DNA of 27,124 bases from a bacterium (GCA_021812925.1 JAKAMK010000001.1:1-27124), one strand, 5' to 3'. Positions 1-7,883 are shown, counted from the first letter of the stretch. Numbers and translations: made by a program. The notes: generated by a model not told the origin, from the sequence alone.

Positions 1-256
1 AGCCGAGCCGCGCGAACCAGTTCTCGCCTAGCACCGCGCCCGTGAGCCGCCACCCCTCCTTCCCCCGGACGAGGACGAGGTCGCTCTCGGCCAAGGTGGG
101 GAGCGCTGCAGCGAGCTTCGCGCCCGAGCGCCGGAGCCCCTGCGCGCGCACACGCACGACGCCGAGGTCGCGCGTGAGGATGGTCACGAGCGTGTTCGCC
201 TCACCCGCGCTCGTGCGCGCGAGCACGAACCCCCGCGTGTCGTACTTGTGCCGCAT
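1..256 (-). CDS. recO: RecO, N-terminal part (runs off the window)
   Basis: Translating the minus strand from the ATG at 256 gives an open frame of 85 codons to the window edge. It begins MRHKYDTRGFVLARTSAGEA and continues with NTLVTILTRDLGVVRVRAQG. This is the typical start of RecO, the recombination mediator that loads RecA onto SSB-coated DNA in the RecFOR pathway; the visible part is its N-terminal OB fold. The TRGFVL, GEAN and LT-DLG elements are in the expected order. The gene starts 22 bp after the ileS stop and is probably cotranscribed with it. The gap is taken up by one arm of a 7-bp-unit repeat. I see no clear Shine-Dalgarno sequence. The C-terminal half, including any zinc site, is outside the window. 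Confidence 0.85.
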   Translation of the reverse strand, partial: MRHKYDTRGFVLARTSAGEANTLVTILTRDLGVVRVRAQGLRRSGAKLAAALPTLAESDLVLVRGKEGWRLTGAVLGENWFARLG

Positions 257-261
257 GGCGA

Positions 262-347
262 GGGTCAGGGATTAGGGGTCAGGTTTCAGAAGGAGCATGC
301 GCGGGATGCTCCGCATTTCCTAACACCTGATCCCTGACACCTGAAAC
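262..347. repeat. Inverted repeat made of 7-bp units
   Basis: The plus-strand arm (262-289) reads as four 7-bp units: GGGTCAG, GGATTAG, GGGTCAG, GTTTCAG. The opposing arm (320-347, read on the minus strand) also has four: GTTTCAG, GTGTCAG, GGATCAG, GTGTTAG. All fit G(K)(N)T(Y)AG, with variation mainly at positions 2, 3 and 5. Between them is a perfect 7-bp stem, GGAGCAT/ATGCTCC (292-298 and 306-312). The element spans the 3' end of ileS: its left arm encodes part of the IleRS tail and its right arm carries the stop codon. I do not know a named family for it. A transcription terminator role is possible, but there is no T-tract. Confidence 0.7.
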
Positions 348-3300
348 CTTCAGGGAAAAGCGCACCGTGCCCGAGGAGAGTTCCGCCGCGTATGGCCCAT
401 CGCCCTTCACGACATCGACCGGGTCGCCCTGCGCGTAACCCTCGCTCTTCCTCGCTTCCGCGACCGCGCGTGCGAACGCGCGCGCGTCACCCTCCGCGAC
501 GAGTTCCGGCGTGAGCTCGGTGTCGAGCTCGACCGCCGAGTAACCGGTGATGACCTTCTTCACGTTCACCTCTTCCGCGAGGATGGCTGCGAGTTCCGGC
601 GTGAGTTCGTCCTGTACCCGGAGCTTCGCGAGAGGCTGGCGCACTTTTATCCCCGCCTTCTGACGCAGCTGAAGCGTGTCCGAGGCGAGCGCGCGGACGC
701 GCTCCATGCCGTGCATGAGCGCGCGGTCGTCCTTGCGGCTGAACCAGGCGAACCCGAAGAGGCCGCTGCCCTGCTCCGGCCACGCAGCGAGATGCACGCT
801 CTTCGGGTCGTGCTCGCGCTTCACCGCCTGGTACACGCGCTCGGCGAGGAACGGCGCGAACGGCGCGAAGAGGCGCGCGACTCCGTGGAGCACGTCGCGC
901 AGGGTCGCGAGCGCCGCGGCGTCGCCCTCGCGCGCACGGTCGCGGATGCGCCGCACGTACCACTGCGAGAGGTCCTCCGCGAGCTTCGCGAGGGTGCGCG
1001 ACGCCTCGAAGAGGTCGTACCGGTCGAGCGCGGTGGTCACCGCCTCGGTCGTCTCGGCGAGCCGCGCGCGCATCCAGCGGTCGAGCACCGTCTCCTCGCC
1101 CGCTTTCGTCGCACCCTTGAAGAGCTCATAGAAATTCGCGCTGTTCTCCACCCACGAGAGCACCTTCGCCGCCTCCCGCACGGTCTTCTCGTCGTAGTTC
1201 TTCGTGTCGCCCGGGCCGGTCACCGAGTACATCCAGAACCGGAGCGCATCGACGCCCCACTGATCCATCTCGGCCCACGGGTCGACGACGTTCCCCTTCG
1301 ACTTGCTCATCTTCTGCCCCTCCGCGTCGAGGAGGTGGCCGAGCGAAACGACGTTCTTGTACGCCTTGCCGCGCCCCATGAGCGTGCCGACCGCGAGCAG
1401 GGTGTAGAACCAGCCGCGCGTCTGGTCTATGGCCTCCGAAATGTAGTCGGCCGGGTACGGAACCTTCGAGAGGTACCGTGCGAGCGTGTCCTTCGGCGAC
1501 TTCTCTTTCGCGCCCTGCGCGAATGGCATCGCGCCCGAGTCGAACCACACGTCGATGACCTCGGGGACGCGGCGGAGCTCCGTGCCCTTCTCGGACACGA
1601 GCACCACGTCGTCGATGTACGGCCGGTGCAGGTCGAGCTCGTAGTCGTCGTTGTGCGGGAGCGGCACGAAGTCGAGCTCCTGCACCGCGCCGTTCTTCGC
1701 GCTCGCGAGCACACGATCAAGAATTCCGTTCGCCGACTCCTTGTCTGCGCCCGCGACGAGTACCGCAGCGGACTCGAACATGACCCCGTGCCCCACGACA
1801 AGCACCCGCTCCTGCGCGAGCGTCCGCTCGAGCTCGTAGAGGAAGGAGCCGAACCGGTTCTTCGCATCGAAATAGCTCTCGCCCCCCGGCATCGCGTCCG
1901 CGTACCGGTGCGTGCGCTTCCATTCCCAGAACGCATCGAACCGGCCCGGCTGTTTGCCGCTATAGTCACCGAGCCCGAGCTCGCGGAGCCGATCGTCGTA
2001 GACGATTGTCTCCTTCGCGATGCCGAGCGCCTCCGCGACGCTCTCGGCAGTCTGCTTCGTGCGCAGGAGGGGCGACGCATAGATCTTCGTGATGCCCTCG
2101 CGTGCGAGCCGTTTCCCAGCTTCGCGCACCTCGGTACGGCCGAGTTCGGTCAGACCGTTCGACACCTCGCCGTCCGAATCGAGGTACCCCTTCGCATTCC
2201 CCTCGGACTGCCCGTGCCGCATGAGGAAATACTTGTTGCCGCTCTTCTTCGTGTGCGACTTCAGTTCCTCGACCGAACCGACGACGAGCTGCTCCGCGCC
2301 GTCTGCGCTCTGCCACACGGGCAGGGGCGTCCCCCAGTACCGCTCGCGCGAAATCGCCCAGTCCTTCACGCCGCGCAGCCACTCGCCCATGCGTCCGTCC
2401 CTGATGTACGCCGGCTCCCAGTGCACGCCCTCGTTCTCCTTGACCAGCGTGTCGCGGAGGTCCTGCATGCGGAAATACCACGAGTCGCGCGCGTAGTAGA
2501 CGAGGCGCGTCTTGCAGCGCCAGCAGAACGGGTAGCTGTGCTCGTACTTGCTCTTCGCGAAGAGGAGGTTCTTCGCGGCGAGGTCTTTCACGATGTCGAC
2601 CGCGAGCTCCTCGTCCACGACCGAACGGCCGGCGAGCTCGCCCGTGCCCTCGATGAACTTCCCCTCCTGCGAGACGAGGTGGACCTTCGGAAGCCCGAGC
2701 GCGGTGCCGAGGTCGAAGTCCTCCTGGCCGTACATGACCGCGGTATGCACGATGCCCGTGCCGTCCTCGGTCGTGACGAAATCCGCCGGATACACCTGGA
2801 ACGCCTTCGCGAACTTCGGCTTCTCGGATTCCGGCGCGAGCGCGCGCGCGTACGGGTACAGCGGCTCGTACGCGAGACCGACGAGCGCCGCGCCGCGCAC
2901 GGTCTTCTCGACGTTCGCATCCGCGAGCCCGAGGTCCGCGAGCCGCGCGGACGCGGCTATCGCGTAACCGTCCGCGCGCTGCACGATCTTGTACTCGACG
3001 TGCTCGCCGACCGCGAGGGCGACGTTCCCGGGCAAGGTCCACGGCGTCGTCGTCCATGCGAGGAGGAAGACGTCGCCCGCGAGGCCAAGCTTCTCCTTCG
3101 CGTTCGTCACCTTGAACTTCGCGGTGACGGTGAGGTCCTTCACGTCCTGGTAGCCCTGCGCGAGCTCGTGCGCGGAGAGCGCGGTGCCGCAGCGCGGGCA
3201 CCATGGGACTATCTTGTAGTCCTTGTAGAGGCGGCCGTCGTCAGCGACGTGCTTGAACACGTGCCACAGCACCTCCATGTACGGCGCGTCGAACGTGAAG

Positions 3301-3740
3301 TACGCCTTCGACTCGTCCACCCAGTAGCCGATGCGCTTCGTGAATTTCGCCCAGAGGTCGATGTAGCGCAAAACGCTCGCGCGGCACTTCGCGTTGAACG
3401 CGGCGACGCCGTACTTCTCGATGTCGGGCTTACCGGAGAAGCCGAGCTCCTTCTCGACCTCGAGCTCGACCGGCAAGCCATGCGTGTCCCAGCCCGCGCG
3501 GCGCGAGACGTGGTACCCGCGCATGGTCTTGTAACGCGGAATGGCGTCCTTGAACGCGCGGCTCTCGAGGTGGTGGATGCCCGGCTTCCCGTTCGCGGTC
3601 GGCGGACCCTCGTAAAACACGAAATCACCCTTCGGTGCGGGCTTCTCGAGGCTCTTCTCGAAGACGTGCTCGCGCTCCCAGAACGCGAGCGTCTCCTCCT
3701 CTTTGCGCGCTATCTCAGATTTCTGCGGGCCATCCGTCAT
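279..3740 (-). CDS. ileS: Isoleucyl-tRNA synthetase with inserted histidine-phosphatase domain
   Basis: IleRS attaches isoleucine to tRNA-Ile and edits valine. The class I signature is the GKPGIHH form of the HIGH motif (residues 54-57), with KMSKS at 810-814. Zinc-type cysteine pairs are at CPRC (181-184) and CWRC (406-409), and [13 protein letters not shown] precedes the second half of the Rossmann fold. The protein is 1153 aa, about 190 longer than it would be without the insert at about residues 502-692. I chose the ATG at 3740 over an upstream in-frame ATG at 3785. A promoter TTGGCA-17-TATTGT (3772-3777, 3749-3754) ends 8 nt before it, and [10 protein letters not shown] is followed directly by normal IleRS sequence. 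The last 22 or so residues, after FSLKV, are encoded by the 7-bp-unit repeat and look like an added tail. recO follows. Confidence 0.95.
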   Translation of the reverse strand: MTDGPQKSEIARKEEETLAFWEREHVFEKSLEKPAPKGDFVFYEGPPTANGKPGIHHLESRAFKDAIPRYKTMRGYHVSRRAGWDTHGLPVELEVEKELGFSGKPDIEKYGVAAFNAKCRASVLRYIDLWAKFTKRIGYWVDESKAYFTFDAPYMEVLWHVFKHVADDGRLYKDYKIVPWCPRCGTALSAHELAQGYQDVKDLTVTAKFKVTNAKEKLGLAGDVFLLAWTTTPWTLPGNVALAVGEHVEYKIVQRADGYAIAASARLADLGLADANVEKTVRGAALVGLAYEPLYPYARALAPESEKPKFAKAFQVYPADFVTTEDGTGIVHTAVMYGQEDFDLGTALGLPKVHLVSQEGKFIEGTGELAGRSVVDEELAVDIVKDLAAKNLLFAKSKYEHSYPFCWRCKTRLVYYARDSWYFRMQDLRDTLVKENEGVHWEPAYIRDGRMGEWLRGVKDWAISRERYWGTPLPVWQSADGAEQLVVGSVEELKSHTKKSGNKYFLMRHGQSEGNAKGYLDSDGEVSNGLTELGRTEVREAGKRLAREGITKIYASPLLRTKQTAESVAEALGIAKETIVYDDRLRELGLGDYSGKQPGRFDAFWEWKRTHRYADAMPGGESYFDAKNRFGSFLYELERTLAQERVLVVGHGVMFESAAVLVAGADKESANGILDRVLASAKNGAVQELDFVPLPHNDDYELDLHRPYIDDVVLVSEKGTELRRVPEVIDVWFDSGAMPFAQGAKEKSPKDTLARYLSKVPYPADYISEAIDQTRGWFYTLLAVGTLMGRGKAYKNVVSLGHLLDAEGQKMSKSKGNVVDPWAEMDQWGVDALRFWMYSVTGPGDTKNYDEKTVREAAKVLSWVENSANFYELFKGATKAGEETVLDRWMRARLAETTEAVTTALDRYDLFEASRTLAKLAEDLSQWYVRRIRDRAREGDAAALATLRDVLHGVARLFAPFAPFLAERVYQAVKREHDPKSVHLAAWPEQGSGLFGFAWFSRKDDRALMHGMERVRALASDTLQLRQKAGIKVRQPLAKLRVQDELTPELAAILAEEVNVKKVITGYSAVELDTELTPELVAEGDARAFARAVAEARKSEGYAQGDPVDVVKGDGPYAAELSSGTVRFSLKVSGVRDQVLGNAEHPAHAPSET
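1665..2237 (-). other. Histidine-phosphatase (PGAM-like) domain inside IleRS
   Basis: This segment encodes a complete histidine-phosphatase superfamily domain in frame within ileS. It has [11 protein letters not shown] (catalytic His about 509 of the 1153-aa form), [10 protein letters not shown] (phosphate-pocket Arg about 560), [10 protein letters not shown] (acid residue about Glu587) and [10 protein letters not shown] (second His about 651). All four core positions of the family are kept, so an active fold is expected. It sits between [10 protein letters not shown] and [10 protein letters not shown], where ordinary IleRS proteins run through directly just after the WGTPLPVW motif. The substrate is unknown. 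A small phosphomonoester or a nucleotide-type substrate near the synthetase is a guess. Confidence 0.85.
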
Positions 3741-3748
3741 ATCGGGTA

Positions 3749-3777
3749 ACAATAGCCCCGACACCGACGGATGCCAA
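3749..3777 (-). promoter_or_regulatory. Promoter of ileS
   Basis: Read on the minus strand, TTGGCA (3772-3777) and TATTGT (3749-3754) are separated by exactly 17 bp. The ATG at 3740 begins 9 nt after the -10 box, so the predicted start site is about 2 nt before the start codon. Confidence 0.6.
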
Positions 3778-3845
3778 GTATACACGCGATATTCTGGGCG
3801 CCACCACTATATGCTCGCGGTTCACTGCGGCGCGCGCCGTGCGTC

Positions 3846-3866
3846 GGTAACGGGGTAAACCGTTAC
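3846..3866. repeat. Perfect 7-bp hairpin GTAACGG/CCGTTAC
   Basis: GTAACGG (3847-3853) and CCGTTAC (3860-3866) are separated by 6 nt. The hairpin lies between the terminator of the small gene and the ileS promoter. Its role is unknown; it could be an operator or part of a composite terminator. Confidence 0.4.
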
Positions 3867-3871
3867 GCCAT

Positions 3872-3912
3872 AAAAAAGAAATGCCGCGAGCCCTCGCGGG
3901 TTCACGGCATTT
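3872..3912 (-). terminator. Rho-independent terminator after the small gene at 3920
   Basis: On the minus strand AAATGCCG pairs with CGGCATTT, an inner GA/CCC:GGG/TC helix closes on a GCGA loop, and the stem is followed by CTTTTTT. This is a complete terminator and insulates ileS from the upstream gene. Confidence 0.8.
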
Positions 3913-3919
3913 CGTATCA

Positions 3920-4364
3920 TCAGTTCGACATCTCCCCTGCAGCAACCACTACGGGGACTACGCGTACTCCGCCGGAGGCGCGTCGAACGGCGGCCTCAAG
4001 CGCCGAGGTGGCCTGCGCGGGAAAATCTCTCTCGAGATCGTCCACACGGTAGCGCTCCCAGTGCGCCGAACCATCCGGTTCGGCGTGGAGCCATACGGGC
4101 AAGCCCACTTGCTCGACCTGCGTACGCAGATCAGAAATCGTGCTTGCGCGCATGTCAGCGCCCTCCCCGTTCGACGCGGCCGCGACAACCTGCGTTGTCG
4201 CTGCCGCCCGAAGGCCGATGGCCACTCCTGCGCCGAGGCCTCGCCGCAGAACCCGGCGCCGAAACCGAAGAAACTGGTTTCAGTGCGTCGCGATCCTGGA
4301 AGTCGCGGTTGTAGATGTCTGCCGACGGACCGGCATAACCGATGACATCGTCATTCTTGTGCAA
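3920..4364 (-). pseudogene. Small hypothetical gene, apparently frameshifted
   Basis: Two overlapping minus frames look like parts of one gene. The first starts at a TTG (4364), 7 nt after AGGGGG, and encodes MHKNDDVIGYAGPSADIYNR then DFQDRDALKP; its later part (to 4155) loses protein character. The second frame supplies a basic stretch and a hydrophobic run (RRGLGAGVAIGL), then a soluble tail with ISDLRTQVEQVGLPVWLHAE and DGSAHWERYRVDDLE, ending at 3920. A single-base shift near 4260-4280 would join a short cytoplasmic start, one membrane helix and the soluble domain. A strong promoter upstream (TTGTCA-17-TATAGT) and a terminator downstream argue that the locus is a real transcription unit. 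The alternative is an intact 101-codon gene from the GTG at 4225. I do not recognise the family. Confidence 0.45.
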
Positions 4365-4400
4365 GGTTCATCCCCCTGTTTTGGCAGAATTGCCGCAAAA

Positions 4401-4429
4401 ACTATAGCAATTACGCGGAAGCTTGACAA
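4401..4429 (-). promoter_or_regulatory. Promoter of the small gene at 3920-4364
   Basis: TTGTCA (4424-4429) and TATAGT (4401-4406) on the minus strand are 17 bp apart, and the -10 is extended (TGCTATAGT). It begins just after the argS stop codon, so the small gene need not depend on argS transcription. Confidence 0.65.
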
Positions 4430-4430
4430 G

Positions 4431-6080
4431 TCACATGCGTTCTGGTGCAGGAATGCCGAGCAGGTTGAGACCGTTCGCCATCGTGTTCGCAAACGCACGC
4501 GCGACTTTCAGTTTGTACGCTTCTTCCGGAGAGCCGAGCACCTGCTCGCTCGCGTAGAACGAGTTCCAGGCAGAGGCGAGCTCGAGGAGGTAGGTCGTGA
4601 GGAGGTTCGGCGCGAGCTCTTTCGCCACGCGCGCGGCTACTTCCGGGTAGTGCAGGATGACGCGCTCGATAGCATACGGCTCCGCCGGCTCCTCCGCGCC
4701 TCCCGCGTCCTCGGATTCGTACGCGAGGAGCTTCAGCGCGCGCACGAGTGCGTACTGGAGGTACGGCCCCGAGTCACCCTCGAGAGAAAGCGACTTCTCG
4801 GGGTCGAAGACGATGTCCGAGCCGGGCGCCTGCCGGAGCACCATGAATTTCACCGCGCCCACGGCAACTTGCTCCGCGATGAGCGGGTCGTCGTTCTTCT
4901 CGCTCGCCTTCTGCATGACGCCCGCGAGCACGTCGTTCGCGGTGATGACGTTCCCCTCGCGCGAGCTCATCTTACCGGAGGTGAGCGTGAGGAATCCGGT
5001 CGCCACGTGCTTCATCTTCGCGGCGAGACCAGCATTAATTTCCCCGAGCGCAGCGAGCACGGTCTTGAAGCGGCCGGTTTGCTCGTTGCCCGTGAGGATG
5101 ATGACCTCATCGCTCGGCCAGCGTTCTTCTTTCAAGAACGCGAGACCGATGTCTTTCGCTTCGTAGGTCGGCGTATCTTTCGAGGTGATGAACACCATCG
5201 TGTGTACGCCTTTCGGCTCGCCGTCGTAAATCACGGCGCCATCGCTCTCTTTGAACACGCCCCTCGCGAGCCCGTCTCGCACGACGCGCACGCCCGTCTC
5301 GGTCGTGTCGCTGTCGAAAAGTTCGAAATCGAAGTGCGTGCCGAGCATCCGCCACGTGCGACGGAACGCTTCCATGGAAATCTCTCTGCCACGGCGCCAG
5401 AGGTCCATGACCGCGCCGTCCTCTCCAGCGTAAATAGTCTGGTTGAGCGCATCTATCTCTTCTCTCGCGCTCGAGTCCTCCTCGTACGCCTTCGAGCCCT
5501 CCGCGTACGCTTCGCCTATCTGCTTCGCGCTCTCGGGCTCCGAGACGCCGTGCTTGCGAAGCGCCCACAGCGCCTTCGCGACGTTCGGGCCGACATCGCC
5601 GCCGAAGGTGTCACGCGCGAGCGTGGCGCCCTCGTTCTCGATGAGACGCGAGAGCGATTCGCCGACAATGGTGCCCACCAGGTGCCCCGCGTGCATTTCC
5701 TTGAACGCGTTCGGGTTCGAGTACTCGATGAGCACGCGCTTCCCTTTCTCGTGCTCATTCTTCCCCCACGCTTCGCCCTGCGCGCCTGCTTCGTCTACCG
5801 CAAAGGCGACGGCAGCTTTCGAGAGCGTGATGTTGATGAAGCCGGGCCCGGCGACTTCGACGCGCGAGGCGTCCGCGCCGAGTCCTTCCTGAATCGCGAG
5901 GACGAGCGCGTCCGCGAGTTCGCGCGGGTTCTTCCCCGCGACTTTCGCGGCCGCCATCGCGGCATTCGTCGCGTAGTCGCCGTGCGCCAAGTCACTCGGC
6001 CGTTCCACCGAGAACGACACGCCCTCCACACCCGCTTTAGCGAGCGCCTCTTCCACGGCCTTCCGAATCTTCTCCTCCAT
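4431..6080 (-). CDS. argS: Arginyl-tRNA synthetase
   Basis: ArgRS charges tRNA-Arg. The 549-aa protein has an N-terminal additional domain (about 1-110), the class I site NPNAFKEMHAGH (HIGH form HAGH at 130-133), KMSSREGN at 370-377 and a C-terminal helical anticodon-binding domain ending LLGIPAPERM, which is the classic ArgRS end. Length is normal for the family. The ATG at 6080 is supported by an extended -10 box TGCTATAGT (6088-6096) that leaves only 7 nt before the start codon, so the mRNA should be nearly leaderless. A strong hairpin separates it from the upstream yjjX-type gene. A window tRNA-Arg(TCT) at 25189-25260 would be one of its substrates. Confidence 0.97.
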   Translation of the reverse strand: MEEKIRKAVEEALAKAGVEGVSFSVERPSDLAHGDYATNAAMAAAKVAGKNPRELADALVLAIQEGLGADASRVEVAGPGFINITLSKAAVAFAVDEAGAQGEAWGKNEHEKGKRVLIEYSNPNAFKEMHAGHLVGTIVGESLSRLIENEGATLARDTFGGDVGPNVAKALWALRKHGVSEPESAKQIGEAYAEGSKAYEEDSSAREEIDALNQTIYAGEDGAVMDLWRRGREISMEAFRRTWRMLGTHFDFELFDSDTTETGVRVVRDGLARGVFKESDGAVIYDGEPKGVHTMVFITSKDTPTYEAKDIGLAFLKEERWPSDEVIILTGNEQTGRFKTVLAALGEINAGLAAKMKHVATGFLTLTSGKMSSREGNVITANDVLAGVMQKASEKNDDPLIAEQVAVGAVKFMVLRQAPGSDIVFDPEKSLSLEGDSGPYLQYALVRALKLLAYESEDAGGAEEPAEPYAIERVILHYPEVAARVAKELAPNLLTTYLLELASAWNSFYASEQVLGSPEEAYKLKVARAFANTMANGLNLLGIPAPERM

Positions 6081-6087
6081 TGCCGCG

Positions 6088-6096
6088 ACTATAGCA
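6088..6096 (-). promoter_or_regulatory. Extended -10 promoter of argS
   Basis: TG-C-TATAGT on the minus strand ends 7 nt before the argS ATG. No good -35 box is seen, as expected for an extended -10 promoter. The sequence TGCTATAGT is identical to the -10 region of the small gene after argS. Confidence 0.6.
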
Positions 6097-6097
6097 G

Positions 6098-6128
6098 AAA
6101 TCCGCCCGAACAGGAGTCGGGCGGATTT
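6098..6128. terminator. 12-bp perfect hairpin between yjjX-type gene and argS
   Basis: AAATCCGCCCGA (6098-6109) and TCGGGCGGATTT (6117-6128) form a perfect stem with a 7-nt loop. It follows the stop codon of the upstream minus-strand gene and directly touches the argS -10 region. There is no long T-tract on the minus strand, so termination may be weak. Confidence 0.6.
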
Positions 6129-6151
6129 GCGTCTTTTGTCGAAAAGACCCT

Positions 6152-6724
6152 CTATTCGTTCGGATTGAACACCCGGTACTTGTCGGGATTTATGAGGACC
6201 GTGAAAGCTGAAAGTATCGCCTGCGCGATAATCTCCTCTCGGTCAAGAACGCCTTTTGAAAGAAACTTGTGCGGATCTTTCTCGCCGCCCGCAAGGCGCT
6301 GGACGACATGCCCGAGCTCAGTTGCCTGCTCGCGCACCTCGTTGACCATTTGCGTCGGGATCGGGAGAGCCGCCCCAAGTGCCGCCCCCATAACCTGCCA
6401 ACGTGGGTATCGCACAACGATAGCCGGCGGGTCGAACCAGCGTGGGCCGATTTCAACCAGACCATTCTCGATACCAATGCCAATGTCCGCATTGTGCGCC
6501 GACAGAGCCGCTTCAGCACGGTTGTAGGCACCTTCAAACATCTGATCGAGTCCAAATGGCTGATCGGGCACGCCCGACTGCGTTTCACCTGTGCGGAGTT
6601 CGTACCCAGCAAGTTCCAGGTCACCGAATCCAGCGATGCCGCGTTCTTGCAGAATCGCGAGCGCCTTCTCGACTGCGCGAATTTTGAGGGCACTTTTCGT
6701 ACCCACTGCAATGATGAGGCTCAT
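6152..6724 (-). CDS. yjjX: Inosine/xanthosine triphosphatase (DUF84/YjjX family)
   Basis: The 190-aa protein matches the non-canonical purine NTP phosphatase family, which removes ITP and XTP so that they are not built into nucleic acids. Family hallmarks are the start IIAVGTKSALKIRAVEKAL (the GTxNxxKxxAV-type loop), SGVPDQPFGLDQMFEGAYNR-A and IGIENGLVEIGPRWFDPPAI with the usual acidic and aromatic residues. Length is normal. The start at 6724 is set by a strong Shine-Dalgarno, AAGGAGGT (6733-6740), spaced 8 nt; this contrasts with the many genes here that have none. A copy of the palindromic operator (6816-6841) lies 92 bp upstream, next to the TrpR-like gene, so this gene may share that regulator. 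Base composition is somewhat lower in GC than the synthetases. Confidence 0.85.
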   Translation of the reverse strand: MSLIIAVGTKSALKIRAVEKALAILQERGIAGFGDLELAGYELRTGETQSGVPDQPFGLDQMFEGAYNRAEAALSAHNADIGIGIENGLVEIGPRWFDPPAIVVRYPRWQVMGAALGAALPIPTQMVNEVREQATELGHVVQRLAGGEKDPHKFLSKGVLDREEIIAQAILSAFTVLINPDKYRVFNPNE

Positions 6725-6815
6725 GGGGTTTTACCTCCTTCCACAAGAGCTCCGCATGCACCCTACGCCCTCTGCCCCTCTTTTACAACTCACACCCCCA
6801 TCAAAGTGCCCGCTA

Positions 6816-6841
6816 TAAAGGTATGATATATCATACCTTTA
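6816..6841. promoter_or_regulatory. Palindromic operator, 26 bp, upstream of yjjX-type gene
   Basis: A perfect 26-bp palindrome has the core GGTATGATATATCATACC flanked by TAAA/TTTA. The same 18-bp core occurs in the palindrome on the other side of the TrpR-like gene. It overlaps TATGAT, a possible -10 box for the minus-strand yjjX-type gene. Confidence 0.7.
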
Positions 6842-6881
6842 CGAATGCCGCCGCGCGGGGACGCCGAAATAATCTGACGGG

Positions 6882-7313
6882 CTATGCTTCGAGCCCGCGC
6901 AGCATTTTGTCGACGTACTGCCAGCGCTTCCCTGCTTTAGGCGGCATGCCGAGGTGGAGCACACGGATGAACATATCCAGCGGCGTCTCTTGTTTAAAAT
7001 GCCGCGTGTGCCTGCGCGCATAGCGCATGATATGTTTGTACTTCCCCTCTTTCGTCTCGCGCCACAAACGCACAACGGTCTGCCGCGTCACGCCGAGCGC
7101 TTCCTCTATCTGCGTGAACGAGTACCCGCGCACGAGAAGCACGACGACTGCAAGCCGCTTCGCGAGCATGACCCGTTCGGTCTGTGAGAGTAGTTCGCCC
7201 GCAAGGATGCGCGCCGCCTGTTTGGTCGGCGCCGCTGATAGGAACTCGAGAAACTGATCCGCGAGTTCGTCGGCCACTTTCTTCTTTATTTTCTTCTTGG
7301 AAACATGCGCCAT
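6882..7313 (-). CDS. TrpR/YerC-YecD-like transcriptional repressor
   Basis: The 143-aa protein has a lysine-rich start (KKKIKKK) and a helical Trp-repressor superfamily domain. ILAGELLSQTERVMLAKRLA and the helix-turn-helix YSFTQIEEALGVTRQTVVRLW (about 64-84) match the YerC/YecD branch. The helix-turn-helix would bind a symmetric operator as a dimer. The start at 7313 has only a weak upstream purine run (AGAAAG). A 42-bp perfect palindrome at 7324-7365 lies immediately upstream and overlaps a likely -10 box (TATGAT), and the same palindromic core lies just downstream, before the yjjX-type gene. I infer autoregulation and possibly control of that gene. The effector is unknown; tryptophan binding cannot be assumed for this branch. 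Confidence 0.85.
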   Translation of the reverse strand: MAHVSKKKIKKKVADELADQFLEFLSAAPTKQAARILAGELLSQTERVMLAKRLAVVVLLVRGYSFTQIEEALGVTRQTVVRLWRETKEGKYKHIMRYARRHTRHFKQETPLDMFIRVLHLGMPPKAGKRWQYVDKMLRGLEA

Positions 7314-7323
7314 GGTTCTTTCT

Positions 7324-7365
7324 GAGTACGAGTGAGGTATGATATATCATACCTCACTCGTACTC
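7324..7365. promoter_or_regulatory. Perfect 42-bp palindrome, operator of the TrpR-like gene
   Basis: The arms GAGTACGAGTGA and TCACTCGTACTC flank the core GGTATGATATATCATACC, and all 42 bp are symmetric. It ends 10 bp before the regulator's ATG and covers TATGAT, the best -10 candidate. The outer arms are not shared with the 26-bp copy at 6816, so the common core is the likely protein site. Confidence 0.75.
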
Positions 7366-7394
7366 CATTCGTTAGTCGCGTGGCGGAAGAAAAA

Positions 7395-7421
7395 GGCGCG
7401 CCCACCATGCGGGGGCGCGCC
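7395..7421 (-). terminator. Terminator after the 7435 gene
   Basis: On the minus strand GGCGCGCCC and GGGCGCGCC form a 9-bp stem followed by TTTTTCTTC. A smaller hairpin, GACCG-CTTT-CGGTC (7423-7436), overlaps the stop codon just before it. Confidence 0.75.
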
Positions 7422-7434
7422 CGACCGAAAGCGG

Positions 7435-7809
7435 TCATTCGAGGGCGACCTCGTCGTCCGGGTACGGCGGCACCCGGAGCGCGAGGTACGCGTGCAGCCG
7501 TTCACGGACGCGTATGCCGTACGAGACTTCGTCCACTTCCGTGTCCTCAACCTCGAATGGCGCGACCGATTCGAGCGACCGCCACGTGAGGAGGTCGTCG
7601 CCGGTGACGTCCTGCGGCGCAATCCGCAGCCGCTCAGCGACCGACTCGATGCGCTCGAGCCACTCGTGCCACTCGGTCTGCGGCACGAAGAGTCCGCGGA
7701 GCGTATCGCGACGTTCCGCGAGCGCGTACAGCGCTTGCCACGGCCGCCCTTCCTCGACGGTATGTACGAGGGCCGAGTACAGCTCGGCATCAAGGTCCTG
7801 GTGGAGCAT
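7435..7809 (-). CDS. Hypothetical acidic protein, 124 aa
   Basis: I do not recognise this gene. It encodes a soluble, acidic, helix-rich protein without signal peptide or membrane segment. Notable pieces are WQALYALAERRDTLRGLFVP, TEWHEWLERIESVAERL and an acidic stretch EVEDTEVDEVSYGIRVRERL near the C-terminus. The start at 7809 is supported by a strong Shine-Dalgarno, AGGAGG (7815-7820), spaced 5 nt. A possible -10 TATACT lies about 35 bp further up. It is bounded by its own terminator and lies just downstream of glyA, but with an independent promoter region there is no reason to link its function to folate metabolism. Confidence 0.7.
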   Translation of the reverse strand: MLHQDLDAELYSALVHTVEEGRPWQALYALAERRDTLRGLFVPQTEWHEWLERIESVAERLRIAPQDVTGDDLLTWRSLESVAPFEVEDTEVDEVSYGIRVRERLHAYLALRVPPYPDDEVALE

Positions 7810-7883
7810 CCACTCCTCCTTCCTGTGTATGAACCCCGCGCGGAGTATAGGGTCGCCCCTATGAATATGCGGTGAGCGGCGGC

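Noticed and set aside
42..275. A 77-codon plus-strand frame at the window start
   Set aside because: It is antisense to recO, whose family motifs are clear on the minus strand.
711..3749. A 1012-codon open frame on the plus strand opposite ileS
   Set aside because: It is rich in Arg, Leu, Val and His as expected for the complement of a GC-rich gene, has no domain, and lies fully antisense to a clear synthetase.
4140..6527. A 795-codon plus-strand frame opposite argS and the yjjX-type gene
   Set aside because: It crosses two well-supported minus-strand genes, a hairpin and a promoter, and shows only antisense-like composition.
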